DNA from: Burkholderia sp.
GTDB lineage: Bacteria; Pseudomonadota; Gammaproteobacteria; Burkholderiales; Burkholderiaceae
Reading direction: 5' to 3'
NCBI GenBank assembly: GCA_031253835.1
Contig: JAIRVP010000043.1
Location: 62,001-126,000 of the forward strand
DNA length: 64,000 nt
A model generated the notes under the pieces. It was not told where the DNA came from, made no database searches, and saw nothing but the letters and a program-made list of their open reading frames with translations. The position numbers and the translations under genes were made by a program. This document shows, piece after piece, positions 51,200-61,116 of this stretch (position 1 is the first letter of the stretch; every line of letters begins with the position of its first letter).

Positions 51200-52300
51200 T
51201 CAGTCCAGCGCGTGCTGCAGCCGCTCGATCGCCGCGCGCGTTTCGCGTTCGAGTGCGGCGAACAGCTCGGCGGCCGGCAGCTCGCGCACCAGCGGCGCCG
51301 CCTGCCCGGCCCATTGCGCGCCGTAGCCGAATTCGCCCTTCGCCTTCGCGGCCGCATGCAGCGCCTTGCCCGCGTCGTACGCAATCGGATACGCGGGCGT
51401 GGCCGGTGCATGCGGGTCGTCGCCGAGCGCGGTCAGCCGGTTCGCGATGCCGCGTGCGATCCGGCCCGAGATCGCAGCGGTAAACGTCGTGCGGCGTGCC
51501 GCGTCGCCGAGGATCGCGCGGCGATAACCGTCGTCGATCGACGTTTCCGGGCACGCGACAAACGCGGTGCCGAGCTGCGCGGCCTGCGCGCCGAGCGCGA
51601 GCGCGGCGGCAATGCCTTCGCCGTCCATGATGCCGCCGGCGGCGATCACGGGCAGCGTGCATTCGCGCACGATCAGGCGCGTCAGCGCGAACGTGCCGAG
51701 GCGATCGTCGTGCGCAGTCGAGTCGAACACGCCGCGATGCCCGCCGGCTTCGATGCCCTGCGCGACGATCGCGTCGATGCCGGCAGCGGCGATCTGCCGT
51801 GCCTCGTCGAGATTCGTCGCGGACGCGAACAGCGTGATGCCCGCGCGCTTCAGCGCGGCGATCACGTCCGCGGACGGCAGCCCGAAGTGGAAACTGACGA
51901 CGGCCGGTTTTTCTTCGACGAGCATCACCTGCATCGCGTCGTCCGCGACGAAGCTCGTATAGATCTCCGCCAGCGACGCGGGCGGCGTCGCGCCGTATTC
52001 ACGGAACGCCGGCGCGAGCCAGTCGAGCCACGCGCGCTCGACGGCTGCATCGGCGCGGGCCGGACGGTGGCAGAACACGTTGATGTTGAACGGCCGGTCG
52101 GTGAGCGCGCGCGTGTCGCGGATCATCTTGCGTGCGCCGTCGGCGTTGGTCGCGCCGACGCCGAGCGAGCCGAGCCCGCCCGCGTTCGACACGGCGGCCG
52201 CCAGCGCCGGCGTGCTGACGCCGGCCATCGGCGCCTGGACGATCGGTGCGCGGATGCCGAGCGTGCGCAACAGTGTCCGGTTGTGGGTCGGTTGATTCAT
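51200..52300 (-). CDS. Nitronate monooxygenase (2-nitropropane dioxygenase family)
   Basis: A 366-residue FMN-dependent TIM-barrel oxygenase that oxidises alkyl nitronates. Family motifs are [28 protein letters not shown] near the N-terminus, [14 protein letters not shown] with the active-site His, and [11 protein letters not shown] with [16 protein letters not shown] after it. Length and motif order match the bacterial class I enzymes. It is transcribed away from the lipoprotein gene at 52500. The physiological nitronate is unknown. Confidence 0.9.
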   Translation of the reverse strand: MNQPTHNRTLLRTLGIRAPIVQAPMAGVSTPALAAAVSNAGGLGSLGVGATNADGARKMIRDTRALTDRPFNINVFCHRPARADAAVERAWLDWLAPAFREYGATPPASLAEIYTSFVADDAMQVMLVEEKPAVVSFHFGLPSADVIAALKRAGITLFASATNLDEARQIAAAGIDAIVAQGIEAGGHRGVFDSTAHDDRLGTFALTRLIVRECTLPVIAAGGIMDGEGIAAALALGAQAAQLGTAFVACPETSIDDGYRRAILGDAARRTTFTAAISGRIARGIANRLTALGDDPHAPATPAYPIAYDAGKALHAAAKAKGEFGYGAQWAGQAAPLVRELPAAELFAALERETRAAIERLQHALD

Positions 52301-52499
52301 GTTGGCTGCCTCCTGTTCACGGCCGACGCGCGAGCTTGACGCGTTGCGTGGGCCGTACGTATCGCATTATCGGTTTCCCCCCTAGAATAGCGGACGGAGA
52401 AACCGCATCCAAGGCCGTCGGCGCGCAGCGTTCACCGAACGCCGCGCCCGACATTCACGCGGCTCCGCTGTCAAAACCAACAACACCATCACAGCACAC

Positions 52500-53138
52500 A
52501 TGAAAAGAAGAACATTTCTCGCGCTGCCCGCCGTGGCGGCGTGCGGCATGCTTGCCGGTTGCGCCGACACCAAGATTGGCCCCATCACCGATCGCTTGAT
52601 GAAGGACCCGGAATACCGGGAAACGCTGTCGGCGTTCCTGATCAGCGCGGACGGGAAGAAGCTCGTCGTGATCGGCAAGCAGTACCACTACATCTTCGAT
52701 GTGCCGCCTGCCCTCGCCGTCAATCTCACCGCGCCCTATCGTCCCAAGCTGTACACCGATTTCTACGATTTCGAGACGCACGGCGACTCGATTTCCGGGC
52801 ATTACGTACTGCGCCTGTCGCGCGAGGATGCGCCCCCCGGCTCGGCGCTACGCGAGCGTGCGCTTGCCGACGGTTTCAAGGACAAGCGGTTCGAGCTGAC
52901 GGAGAGCGGCACGATCAGCGGCAAGCGTTACCAGCCGAACGACGTCACGCCGTCGTCGATCCCGCAGGCGTTCAATCACGAGTACGACGTCAAGGTGATC
53001 GAGCGGCCGTCGGTGCTCGGCAAGGGCGCGAAGCTCGCGCTGTCGCCGATCACGTTCGCAGCCGACGGTGCGCTCATGCTGCTGGGTGTCGCGCTGGCCC
53101 CGATCGCGCTCACCACGATCATCGTCCTGGCCCACTAG
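52500..53138 (+). CDS. Putative lipoprotein with a C-terminal membrane helix
   Basis: A 212-residue protein. A twin-Arg-like start (MKRRTFLALPAVAACGM) ends in the lipobox LAGC, so the mature protein begins at Cys21. The middle is a globular domain; a hydrophobic stretch of about 25 residues lies at the C-terminus (GALMLLGVALAPIALTTIIVLAH). No family is recognised. It stands alone, divergent from the nitronate monooxygenase gene. Confidence 0.7.
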   Translation: MKRRTFLALPAVAACGMLAGCADTKIGPITDRLMKDPEYRETLSAFLISADGKKLVVIGKQYHYIFDVPPALAVNLTAPYRPKLYTDFYDFETHGDSISGHYVLRLSREDAPPGSALRERALADGFKDKRFELTESGTISGKRYQPNDVTPSSIPQAFNHEYDVKVIERPSVLGKGAKLALSPITFAADGALMLLGVALAPIALTTIIVLAH

Positions 53139-53708
53139 AGCCATTGCACCTGCACCGCGGCGTTGCCGCACGGCGACGGTATGCGAAGGCCGCGTCGCTC
53201 GGCGCGTGGCGCGCGGCCGCGCGCCTGGTCAACAGTTCGCTCGAGGACGAAGACTGGGATGAGGCACGGGCCGGTACGCCGCCGGTGACGTCCGGCGTGT
53301 CGGCCCGCGCCAGGGTTGTCGAGTGTTCCCGGACGACGCTTTCCGCAACGGTCCGCGAAGCGGTCTGACAACCGGAGCCTCATGGTTTTCCCGGCCCGCC
53401 CGGTTGCGCGGGCGCACCCCGTTTCCGGCACGCCACCGCGTGCCACGCAGGCTGCAACGGCCTGCCGTGCGAATCCGGGCTGCCGCGCGTTCCCTACCCT
53501 TTCTGCCCGGGAAAGGACGCTTGAAACATCCGCAATTATCACGCGCCGCCGATTTGCCCACCATGTGTCGGACGATCGGCGCAGCGCGCATGTCCGGCCC
53601 TTTCATGGGCCTTGCGATGGCTGCCGCCGCATCGTGCGGCCGGACGCATCACGCCGGCCGGGAACGGCCGGGCCGCGCGCCACGGCATATCGAATATCAG
53701 GAGACACG
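53139..53708. other. Gap between the lipoprotein and MFS genes, no gene
   Basis: 570 bases in which several long frames are open because of the high G+C, but none gives a plausible protein or good start. The MFS promoter should lie at its end. I see no repeats or terminator in it. Confidence 0.45.
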
Positions 53709-55172
53709 ATGAACAGCCAATCCCTCGATCTCGGCGGCAATGCGGGCGGCCCCGCGTCCGCCCGACTGCCGGCCGCTTCTTCCGGCGTCGGCGCCGATGC
53801 GGCGGCCCTGCCCGCCCGTCGCGTCACGCTCGGCGATTTCATGGACGACCTGCCGGTCGGTGCATTGCACCGGTTCGTCGTCTGGGTGATCGGCATCGGG
53901 CTGTTCTTCGACATGTACGAGATCTTCCTCGTCAGCACGATCGGCTCCGCGTTGCAGAACGAATACGGGCTGAGCCGGCAAAGCGCCGATTTCAAGCTGC
54001 TGCTGGCGTCCGCGTTCATCGGCATGTTCGTCGGCGCGATGTGCCTCGGCAGCCTCGCCGACCGCATCGGCCGGCGCAAGGCGTTCCTGCTGACGCTCGT
54101 GTGGTACAGCGCGTTCTCGCTGGTCGGCGCGTTTTCGGTGAACGCCGACATGCTCGTCGCATGCCGGTTCCTGACGGGCATCGGCGTCGGCGCGATCTAT
54201 CCCGTCGCCGACAGCTTCCTGTCCGAAATCCTGCCGAAGGACAAGCGCGGGCGGCTCGCCGCGTGGGCCTATACGACCTCGTATGTCGCGGTGCCGCTCG
54301 TCGGCTTCCTCGCGCTGTGGCTGAACCCGCTGCATGTCGCCGGCGTGGCCGGCTGGCGCATCATTCTCGCGATCGGCAGCCTCGGCGCCGTGTACGTGAT
54401 GCTCGTCCAGCACCGGCTGCCGGAGAGCCCGCGCTGGCTGCTCGCGCAGGGCCGCACGGCCGATGCGCACGCGGCGCTGCGGCGTTTCGCGGAAAGCGCC
54501 GGCGTGCGCGTGCCCGAGCAGTTCGCGGAGCCGGTCGAGCCGCAACGGCCGCTCGGGCTCGGCGAGCGCATCGCATTGCTGCGTCGTGGACCGTACGGCG
54601 CGCGCTACCTGATGCTCGCGATCTTTCACCTGTTCCAGGGCTTCGGCTACTACGGGTTCGGCACGCTGGCCGGCACGGTCGTGAAGAGCCGCGGTTTCGA
54701 CGTGACGGACAGCACGCTGTTCATCGCGCTGTCGTTCATCGGCTATCCGATCGGCTCGCTGCTGTCGATTCCGCTGCTCAACTGGATCGAACGCCGCACG
54801 CTCGTGATCGTGTCGATCCTGTCGATCGCCGTGTTCGGGCTGTGCTTCGCGTATTCGGGCAATACCGTGCTGATCGTCGGCTTCGGGTTCCTGACGACTT
54901 GCGCGTCGAACGTGTTCAGCAATGCGTATCACGTGTACCAGGCCGAGATCTTTCCGGCACGCGTGCGCTCGACGGCGATCGGCAGTACCTATGCGCTGTC
55001 GCGGATCGTCAGCGGCGCGCTGCCGTTCGTGCTGCTGCCGGTGCTCGGCAGCTACGGCGCCGGCGCGATGTTCGGCGTGATCTCGGTCGCGCTCGGTATC
55101 GTCGCGGTGACGCTGCGCGTGCTCGGGCCGCTGACCACGCGGCGCAGTCAGGATGAAATCAATCCGGTGTAA
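53709..55172 (+). CDS. MFS transporter, metabolite:proton symporter/sugar-porter-like
   Basis: A 487-residue major facilitator with 12 helices. After a 45-residue cytosolic N-terminus, the first helix is FVVWVIGIGLFFDMYEIFLV, typical of the aromatic-acid/metabolite symporter and SV2-like groups. The A-loop GSLADRIGRRKAF and the sugar-porter-like PESPRWLLAQGR are present. It is convergent with the LysR gene that precedes the HMG-CoA-lyase cluster. A carboxylate substrate, perhaps that of the cluster, is possible. Confidence 0.85.
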   Translation: MNSQSLDLGGNAGGPASARLPAASSGVGADAAALPARRVTLGDFMDDLPVGALHRFVVWVIGIGLFFDMYEIFLVSTIGSALQNEYGLSRQSADFKLLLASAFIGMFVGAMCLGSLADRIGRRKAFLLTLVWYSAFSLVGAFSVNADMLVACRFLTGIGVGAIYPVADSFLSEILPKDKRGRLAAWAYTTSYVAVPLVGFLALWLNPLHVAGVAGWRIILAIGSLGAVYVMLVQHRLPESPRWLLAQGRTADAHAALRRFAESAGVRVPEQFAEPVEPQRPLGLGERIALLRRGPYGARYLMLAIFHLFQGFGYYGFGTLAGTVVKSRGFDVTDSTLFIALSFIGYPIGSLLSIPLLNWIERRTLVIVSILSIAVFGLCFAYSGNTVLIVGFGFLTTCASNVFSNAYHVYQAEIFPARVRSTAIGSTYALSRIVSGALPFVLLPVLGSYGAGAMFGVISVALGIVAVTLRVLGPLTTRRSQDEINPV

Positions 55173-55231
55173 TGCGGCGGTCGGCTCGGCGTATGCGCAA
55201 GCGTGCCCCGGGCGTCGTCGTTTCCTCGCAT

Positions 55232-56125
55232 TCAGCGCGCCGACATGAAATCGAACAGCTTCGCGACGTCGGTGGTCAGCACGGTGCCGGCCTTCACGCC
55301 GACCCACAGCGTGCGCGTCGCCCACGCATCGTCGAGCTTGACGACGCCAAGCCGCGCCGCGCGCTCGCCCGTCACCGCGTCGCGCGGCAGCACGCCGATC
55401 CCGAGCCCCGCTTCGATCATCCGGCTCACGCCGTCGAAATTCGATACCTGGATCCGCAGCTTCAGCGAGCGCTCGGCCGCGAACGCGGCATCGGTCATGC
55501 GCGCGAGCAGCGAGCTGCCGTCGCTCAGGCCGACGTAATCCTCGTCGAGCGTATCCGCGAAGCGGATGCTGTCGTGCGCGGCGAACCGATGCGTGCGCGG
55601 CACGAGCAGCACGAGTTCGTCGCGCCGGTACAGCCGCCGTTCGATACCGGGCGCCGGCACGTTGTCGGCGAATACGCCGAGATCGGCCTTGCCCGACGCG
55701 AGCGCGTCGACGATCTCGTGGCTCAGCCGTTCCTCGAGACTGACCTTGATACCCGGGTTGTCGGTGAGGAACGCGGCGAGATCGGCGGGCAGGAACTGGA
55801 CGATCGCGGACGTGTTGGTCCACACGTGAATGTGGCCGCGCACGCCGGCGACGTAGTCGCTCATCTCGTGCGCCATCCGGTTGACCTGCTCGATCACCTT
55901 CGCCGCGTGATCGAGCAGCGCGCGACCGGCGGGCGTCAGCTCGACGCCGCGTGCATGCCGGACGAACAGCGCGCTGCCGGTCACGCTTTCGAGTTCGGCG
56001 ATGCGCTTGCTGACCGCCGACAGCGTGAGCTGGCCGTGTTCGGCCGCCTTTGTCAGGCTGCCGTGCTCGGCGACGAGCGCGAACACGCGCAGCGACTGCA
56101 GATCGAAATGAAGCGGGTTCACCAT
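55232..56125 (-). CDS. LysR-family transcriptional regulator
   Basis: A 297-residue LysR regulator. HTH: GSLTKAAEHGQLTLSAVSKRIAELESVTGSALFVRHARGVELT. Ligand domain begins near VRGHIHVWTNTSAIVQFLPADL. It lies at the downstream end of the cluster of hydrolase, VOC, HMG-CoA lyase and CoA-transferase genes on the same strand, 97 bases after the hydrolase stop, so it probably regulates that pathway, though it could be transcribed with it. Confidence 0.87.
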   Translation of the reverse strand: MVNPLHFDLQSLRVFALVAEHGSLTKAAEHGQLTLSAVSKRIAELESVTGSALFVRHARGVELTPAGRALLDHAAKVIEQVNRMAHEMSDYVAGVRGHIHVWTNTSAIVQFLPADLAAFLTDNPGIKVSLEERLSHEIVDALASGKADLGVFADNVPAPGIERRLYRRDELVLLVPRTHRFAAHDSIRFADTLDEDYVGLSDGSSLLARMTDAAFAAERSLKLRIQVSNFDGVSRMIEAGLGIGVLPRDAVTGERAARLGVVKLDDAWATRTLWVGVKAGTVLTTDVAKLFDFMSAR

Positions 56126-56222
56126 GTCGTGGGTCCTGGGAAGGCCGTGCGGTTAGGCCATCATCGCGCGGGCCTGACGCCGATCATACGCCGCCCGGCC
56201 GTGCACTCGCGGTACGGTGCGG

Positions 56223-57050
56223 CTAGCGCGGCGCGATGGCCTGCAACGCGGCGAGCATCGCACCGTCCGGTCGCGCGAGATCGTCGAGCACCGCGAAGTG
56301 CTGCATGCCGGGCAGCCATGTCCGCGCGATCCGTTCGCCGGCCGCTTCGCACGCTGACGCGTATTCGTCCGCCTGGCGGATGAGTTCGGGCAGCTCGGCG
56401 TCGCCGACCGCCACGACGGTCGGTGCGCCGGGCCCGACATGGCGCAGCGGGCTGCATGCAGCGACTTCGCGCGCGGTGAGCTGCAGCTTGTCGTTCAGGC
56501 AGCACAGCGAGATCGGTTCGAGGTCGACGAGCGGGCTGATCGCGAGCGCCGACACGACGGCCGGATGCGCGCGATGCATGGCCGTCAGGTGGCCGCCCGC
56601 CGAGTGGCCGCTCAGGTGGATCGGCCGCTGCGCGGTACCGAGGCCGTCGGGGTCGTCGGCGAGACGATCGAGCAGCATGCCGATCTCGGCGACGATGTCG
56701 GTCATCGTCGCGACCGGCGCGAGCGTGTATTCGGCCAGGATCACGTCGAAGCCGCGCGCGAGCGGCCCGCTCGCCGCATACGCGAAATCCTCTTTCGTGC
56801 AGTGCTGCCAGTAGCCGCCGTGAATGAACACGAACAGCGGCGCGCCGGGCTGCCCGCACGACAGCCAGTCGAAGCGCTGCGCGGGTTGCGCGCCGTAACG
56901 CAGGTCGCGGCGGCCGGGCGTCGCCTCGTACAGCGCCGCGCTGCGCGCCTGGCACGACGCGAGCAGCGCCGGGAAGTCGGGAACAACTTTCGTGTTCAGG
57001 TACGCGGCGTCGAGCGCCGCGCGGTCCATGCCGCGATAGAGGATCGTCAT
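56223..57050 (-). CDS. Alpha/beta hydrolase, arylformamidase-like
   Basis: A 275-residue alpha/beta hydrolase. FVFIHGGYWQ is the oxyanion-hole HGGxW motif and LSGHSAGGHL the nucleophile elbow with Ser in GHSAG. Late Asp and His are plausible at VVAVGDAELPE and GMQHFAVLDDL. The pattern is that of kynurenine formamidase and related esterases; the start MTILYRGMDRAALDAAYLN is typical of these. In this cluster a carboxylester or thioester substrate may be more relevant than formylkynurenine. Confidence 0.82.
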   Translation of the reverse strand: MTILYRGMDRAALDAAYLNTKVVPDFPALLASCQARSAALYEATPGRRDLRYGAQPAQRFDWLSCGQPGAPLFVFIHGGYWQHCTKEDFAYAASGPLARGFDVILAEYTLAPVATMTDIVAEIGMLLDRLADDPDGLGTAQRPIHLSGHSAGGHLTAMHRAHPAVVSALAISPLVDLEPISLCCLNDKLQLTAREVAACSPLRHVGPGAPTVVAVGDAELPELIRQADEYASACEAAGERIARTWLPGMQHFAVLDDLARPDGAMLAALQAIAPR

Positions 57051-57260
57051 TCGGGGAGTGCCTGGGTCGGGTTGCGGATGCGCGCGGGCAGCTTCGCCGT
57101 GCGCGTTGCGAAGGCGGCGGCCACGCCGACGCCGTTGCACCATTATCCGCAGCACGGCCGCGTCCGGCTATCCGGAATCGGCGGGCGCGGCGCCCGCCTG
57201 TCCGCTTTCGGCGAGGGACTGCGAACGCCGTGGATGCATGAGCGCGCCGCCCGCCGCCGC

Positions 57261-57644
57261 TCAGATCAGCTCGGAGATCTCGATCAGGTTCAGGTCGGGA
57301 TCGCGGACGTAGACCGAGCGGATCTTCTGCGTCGCCCCCGTGCGTTCGACGGGCCCTTCGACGATCGGCCATTCGACGCGCTGCAGGTGCGCGATCACGT
57401 CGGCGAGCGGCACCGAGGCGATGAAGCACAGGTCGAGCGCGCCGGGCACCGGCACATGCGCTTTCGGCTCGAACTCCGCGCCGCGCACATGCAGGTTGAT
57501 CTTCTGGTTGCCGAAGCGGAACGCGAGCCGGCCGGCGCCGAACGTTTCGAGCTGCATCTGCAGCACTTCGGTGTAGAAGTGCGTCGTCTTGTCGGGATCG
57601 ACGCAGGTCAGCACGAGATGGTCGAGGTGGTCAATCAGCGCCAT
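57261..57644 (-). CDS. VOC-family metalloprotein (glyoxalase/dioxygenase-like)
   Basis: A 127-residue vicinal-oxygen-chelate domain. The first metal ligand is the His in HLDHLVLTCVD (HLDH), the last Glu is in DLNLIEISEL. HFYTEVLQMQ and FRFGNQKINLHV are the usual intervening strands. Length is that of virulence-type glyoxalase relatives. It starts 20 bases after the HMG-CoA-lyase-like gene, so it belongs to that operon. The reaction is unknown. Confidence 0.82.
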   Translation of the reverse strand: MALIDHLDHLVLTCVDPDKTTHFYTEVLQMQLETFGAGRLAFRFGNQKINLHVRGAEFEPKAHVPVPGALDLCFIASVPLADVIAHLQRVEWPIVEGPVERTGATQKIRSVYVRDPDLNLIEISELI

Positions 57645-57664
57645 GGGATTCGCTCCTGTTGTCG

Positions 57665-58627
57665 TTACGAGAAAGCGCGTTGCGCGGGCATGTCGCCGGC
57701 GTCGGCGTGCGGTGCCGGATGCAGGTCCGAGCGGCGCCCGGCCTTCAGGATCTGGCTCGGCACGTCGTGCCCGATCAGCGCGGGCAGCCGTGCCGACGCG
57801 GCCAGCACGGCCGCGAGGTCGACGCCCGTATCGTAGCCGTCGAGGTCGAGCATGTGCACGAGTTCCTCGGTGCACGCATTGCCGGTCGCGCCCGGCGCAT
57901 ACGGGCAGCCGCCGAGCCCGCCGAGCGATGCGTCGAAGCGGTCGATGCCGGCGTCGAGCGCCGCGAGCGTGTTGGCCAGCGCCATCCCGCGCGTATTGTG
58001 GAAATGCAGCGTGAGCTGGAGCGCACGGAAACGCTCGCGCGCGCGTTCGGACAATGCACGCACCTGCGACGGAAACGCCATGCCGGTCGTATCGCACAGC
58101 GTGAAGCCGTGCACGCCGAGATCCGCGAAGCGCTGCATCCACGCGAGCACCGTTTCGGCCGGTACGTCGCCTTCCATCGGGCATCCCATCGCGGTCGACA
58201 GCGATACGTTGATCGCGACGCGCGAGCCGCGCACCGCGTCGATCACGTCGCGCAGCTGCGCGCACGACTGCTCGCGCGTCATCCGCAGGTTCGCGCGGTT
58301 GTGGCTTTCGCTCATCGACATCACGAGGTTCACTTCGTCGACGCCGCACGACAGTGCGCGCTCGGCGCCGCGCACGTTCGGCACGAGCGCCGTATAGGCG
58401 ACGCCCGGTGCGCGCACGATGCCGTGCATCACGGCCTCCGCGTCGCGCAACGCGGGGATCGCCTTCGGCGACGTGAACGACGTGACCTCGATCTTCGCGT
58501 AGCCGCACGCGCTCAGCGCGTCGACGAGCGCGATCTTGTCGTCGGTGTCGACGAATGCCGCCTCGTTCTGGAAACCGTCGCGCGTCGCGACTTCGTGGAT
58601 GTAGAGCCGTTTGCGTTGCTCGTGCAT
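57665..58627 (-). CDS. Hydroxymethylglutaryl-CoA lyase-family enzyme
   Basis: A 320-residue TIM-barrel acyl-CoA lyase. The conserved opening VATRDGFQNE supplies the metal-site Arg and Asp. VTSFTSPKAIPALRDAEAVM, HFHNTRGMALAN (metal His pair) and GLGGCPYAPGATGN (catalytic Cys loop) follow in family order. It should cleave HMG-CoA to acetyl-CoA and acetoacetate, or a similar 3-hydroxy-3-methyl acyl-CoA. It lies 22 bases after a CaiB/BaiF CoA-transferase gene and 20 before a VOC gene on the same strand. Confidence 0.88.
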   Translation of the reverse strand: MHEQRKRLYIHEVATRDGFQNEAAFVDTDDKIALVDALSACGYAKIEVTSFTSPKAIPALRDAEAVMHGIVRAPGVAYTALVPNVRGAERALSCGVDEVNLVMSMSESHNRANLRMTREQSCAQLRDVIDAVRGSRVAINVSLSTAMGCPMEGDVPAETVLAWMQRFADLGVHGFTLCDTTGMAFPSQVRALSERARERFRALQLTLHFHNTRGMALANTLAALDAGIDRFDASLGGLGGCPYAPGATGNACTEELVHMLDLDGYDTGVDLAAVLAASARLPALIGHDVPSQILKAGRRSDLHPAPHADAGDMPAQRAFS

Positions 58628-58649
58628 GTGGTTGTCTCCTCGGTCCGGT

Positions 58650-59840
58650 TCAGATCACGCCGCGCGTGCGCCAGGCGTCGCGCGTCGCGGCATCGATGCC
58701 GAGCGATGCGAGCACCGCGTCGGTATCCGCGCCGAGCGCGGGCGCCGGACGCTCGATGCGCCCCGGTGTGGCGTCGAGTTTCGGCACGATGCCCGGCACG
58801 AGCACCGGCGTGCCGTCGGGCAGCGCGGCGTCGACGATCATGTCGCGTGCGCGGTAATGCGGGTCGGCCGCGATGTCGGCCACGTCGTAGATCCGCCCGG
58901 ACGGGATGCGTGCTTCGTTCAGTGCCGCGAGCACCGCGTCGAGATCGTGGCGCGCGCTCCACGCGCCGATCGCCGCGTCGATCCGCTCGACCTGCGCGAC
59001 GCGCCCGTCGTTGTGCGCGAGCGCGGGATCGCTGCCGAGATCGGGCCGGCCGATCAGCTCCATCAGGCGCCGGAAGATGCTGTCGCCGTTGCCGGCGATC
59101 AGCGCGTACTTGCCGTCGCGGCAGCGGTACGCGTTGGTCGGCGCGATGCCGGGCAGGCTGCTGCCGGCCGGCTCGCGCACCGCGCCGAACGCCGCGTATT
59201 CGGGCAGCAGGCTTTCCATCAGGTTGAACACCGATTCGTACAGCGCGACGTCGACGACCTGCCCCTTGCCGCCCTGCTGCTCGCGATGCCGCAGCGCGAG
59301 CAGCACGCCGATCACGCCGTGCAGCGCCGACAGCGAATCGCCGAGCGAGATGCCGACGCGCACCGGCGTGCGGCCGGGCTCGCCGGTCAGGTGCCGCAGG
59401 CCGCCCATCGCCTCGGCGATCACGCCGAAGCCCGGCCGGTCGCGATACGGGCCGGTCTGCCCGAAGCCCGACACGCGCAGCATCACGAGCCCCGGATTGA
59501 TCGCCGACAGCGCGTCCCAGCCGAGCCCCCAGCCTTCGAGCGTGCCGGGCCGGAAATTCTCGATCAGCACGTCGGTCCCGGCGACGAGGCGGCGCACGAC
59601 GTCCTGCCCTTCGGGCGTGCGCAGGTCGAGCGTGAGCGATGTCTTGTTGCGCGACTGCGCGGCCCACCAGACCGACGTGCCGTCATGCAGCAGCCGCCAT
59701 TTGCGCAGCGGGTCGCCGACGCCGGGCGGCTCGACCTTGATCACGTCCGCGCCGAATTCGGCGAGCATCCGGCCCGCGAACGGCCCGGCAATCAGTTGGC
59801 CGAGTTCCAGCACGCGAATGCCGTCGAGAGGTCGTGTCAT
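58650..59840 (-). CDS. CaiB/BaiF (class III) CoA-transferase
   Basis: A 396-residue formyl-CoA-transferase-type enzyme. It opens LDGIRVLELGQLIAGPFAGRMLAEFGADVIKVEPP. Catalytic Asp is D168 (VGISLGDSLSAL). The dimer-threading segment follows the family order. It moves CoA between carboxylic acids. It is the first gene of an operon with the HMG-CoA-lyase-like enzyme, so it probably activates the free acid that the lyase cleaves; human SUGCT, of the same class, acts on glutarate and 3-hydroxy-3-methylglutarate. Confidence 0.9.
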   Translation of the reverse strand: MTRPLDGIRVLELGQLIAGPFAGRMLAEFGADVIKVEPPGVGDPLRKWRLLHDGTSVWWAAQSRNKTSLTLDLRTPEGQDVVRRLVAGTDVLIENFRPGTLEGWGLGWDALSAINPGLVMLRVSGFGQTGPYRDRPGFGVIAEAMGGLRHLTGEPGRTPVRVGISLGDSLSALHGVIGVLLALRHREQQGGKGQVVDVALYESVFNLMESLLPEYAAFGAVREPAGSSLPGIAPTNAYRCRDGKYALIAGNGDSIFRRLMELIGRPDLGSDPALAHNDGRVAQVERIDAAIGAWSARHDLDAVLAALNEARIPSGRIYDVADIAADPHYRARDMIVDAALPDGTPVLVPGIVPKLDATPGRIERPAPALGADTDAVLASLGIDAATRDAWRTRGVI

Positions 59841-60100
59841 GGCTGTCTCCGATCAAATCGTGGGGTCGATGACGGCGATCATGACGGCGTTCGTGCATGG
59901 CGAAAATCGATCGATGCTCAACCAGCCTTTCCGGAATGGAAAGTCACGCGTCGGCGCGGGCGTGGTGCCGGCCGTCGTGCGGTGCGTCAGCCTTTCCATC
60001 CGGGAAAGCGCGCTCGACCAACGGTCAAACGACGGCGCGCGCGCCGCCGGCAGAATCGAAGCCGTTCCGCGCCACCGTGCGCCTGTCAGCGAGACCAGCC

Positions 60101-61066
60101 ATGTTTTCTGTTTCCTCCCCCGCGAAGATCGTGTTTCTCGACCGCGCGACGCTGTCGCCGCAGACCGTGCTGAAGCCGTTCCCGTTTCCGCACGTGATGC
60201 GGACGTTCGACCGGACAGCCGCGCACGAGGTCGCCGCGCGCATCGGCGACGCGGACATCGTCGTGACCAACAAGGTGCGGCTCGATGCGACTGCGCTCGC
60301 GGCTGCGCGGCCGTTGCGGATGATCGCGATCGCCGCGACCGGCACGGACATCGTCGATCTCGATGCGTGCGCGGCGCGCGCGATCGTCGTGAGCAACATT
60401 CGCGGCTATGCGGTCCGAACGGTGCCCGAGCACACGTTCGCGCTGATCTTCGCGCTGCGCCGCAGCCTCCTGGCCTATCGCGACGCGGTGCGCGCGGGGC
60501 GCTGGCTGGAAAGTGGACAGTTCTGCTTCTTCGATCATCCGATTCGCGACCTGGCCGGTTCGACGCTCGGAATCGTCGGCGATGGCGTGCTCGGCCGTGC
60601 GGTAGCCGCCATGGCCCGTGCGCTCGGCATGCGCGTGCGGCTCGCGGCGCACGGCGATGCAGCGGGTGACGACTACGCTCCGCTCGACACGCTGCTGCGC
60701 GACAGCGACGTGATTACGCTGCACTGCCCGCTCACGCCGGCCACGCGGCACCTGATCGACGCGGACGCGTTCGCCCGGATGGCGCGCCGGCCGCTGCTGA
60801 TCAATACCGCGCGCGGCGGCCTCGTGGACGAAAGCGCGCTCGTCGACGCGTTGCAGTCGGGGCAGATCGCAGGCGCGGGATTCGATGTGGTCACGCAGGA
60901 ACCGCTGCCGGCCGCGCATCCGTTCCACGCGATCCTGGCGCATCCGGCGTTCATCCTGACGCCGCATGTCGCGTGGGCAAGCGACGAGGCGATGCAGGCG
61001 CTTGCCGACCAGCTCGTCGACAACGTCGCCGCGTTCGTCGGCGGCGCGCCGCGGCATGTCGTGTAG
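60101..61066 (+). CDS. D-2-hydroxyacid dehydrogenase (glycerate dehydrogenase-like)
   Basis: A 321-residue NAD(P)-dependent 2-hydroxyacid dehydrogenase. It has the nucleotide motif GIVGDGVLGRAV, catalytic Arg in NTARGGLVDE, Glu in VTQEPLP and His in TPHVAWAS. It resembles hydroxypyruvate/glyoxylate reductases. It is divergent from the CoA-transferase operon. The start ATG at 60101 has only a weak GAG upstream. A glycerate- or glyoxylate-type substrate is likely but not certain. Confidence 0.85.
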   Translation: MFSVSSPAKIVFLDRATLSPQTVLKPFPFPHVMRTFDRTAAHEVAARIGDADIVVTNKVRLDATALAAARPLRMIAIAATGTDIVDLDACAARAIVVSNIRGYAVRTVPEHTFALIFALRRSLLAYRDAVRAGRWLESGQFCFFDHPIRDLAGSTLGIVGDGVLGRAVAAMARALGMRVRLAAHGDAAGDDYAPLDTLLRDSDVITLHCPLTPATRHLIDADAFARMARRPLLINTARGGLVDESALVDALQSGQIAGAGFDVVTQEPLPAAHPFHAILAHPAFILTPHVAWASDEAMQALADQLVDNVAAFVGGAPRHVV

Positions 61067-61076
61067 CGCTGCGCGC

Positions 61077-61116
61077 AAAAACAGAACGGCCCCGCTCGAT
61101 TGCTCGAAGCGGGGCC
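61077..61116 (-). terminator. GC-rich hairpin, terminator for the minus-strand transcript
   Basis: GGCCCCGCT (61088-61096) pairs with AGCGGGGCC (61108-61116), extended by CGA/TCG inside. On the minus strand five T residues occur six bases after the stem (61081-61077); on the plus strand there is no T-run. It probably ends the transcript of the small gene at 61267. Confidence 0.45.

Noticed and set aside
61088-61116. Hairpin as a plus-strand terminator of the hydroxyacid dehydrogenase
   Set aside because: No T-run follows on the plus strand; the T-run is only on the minus strand, so it was assigned there.
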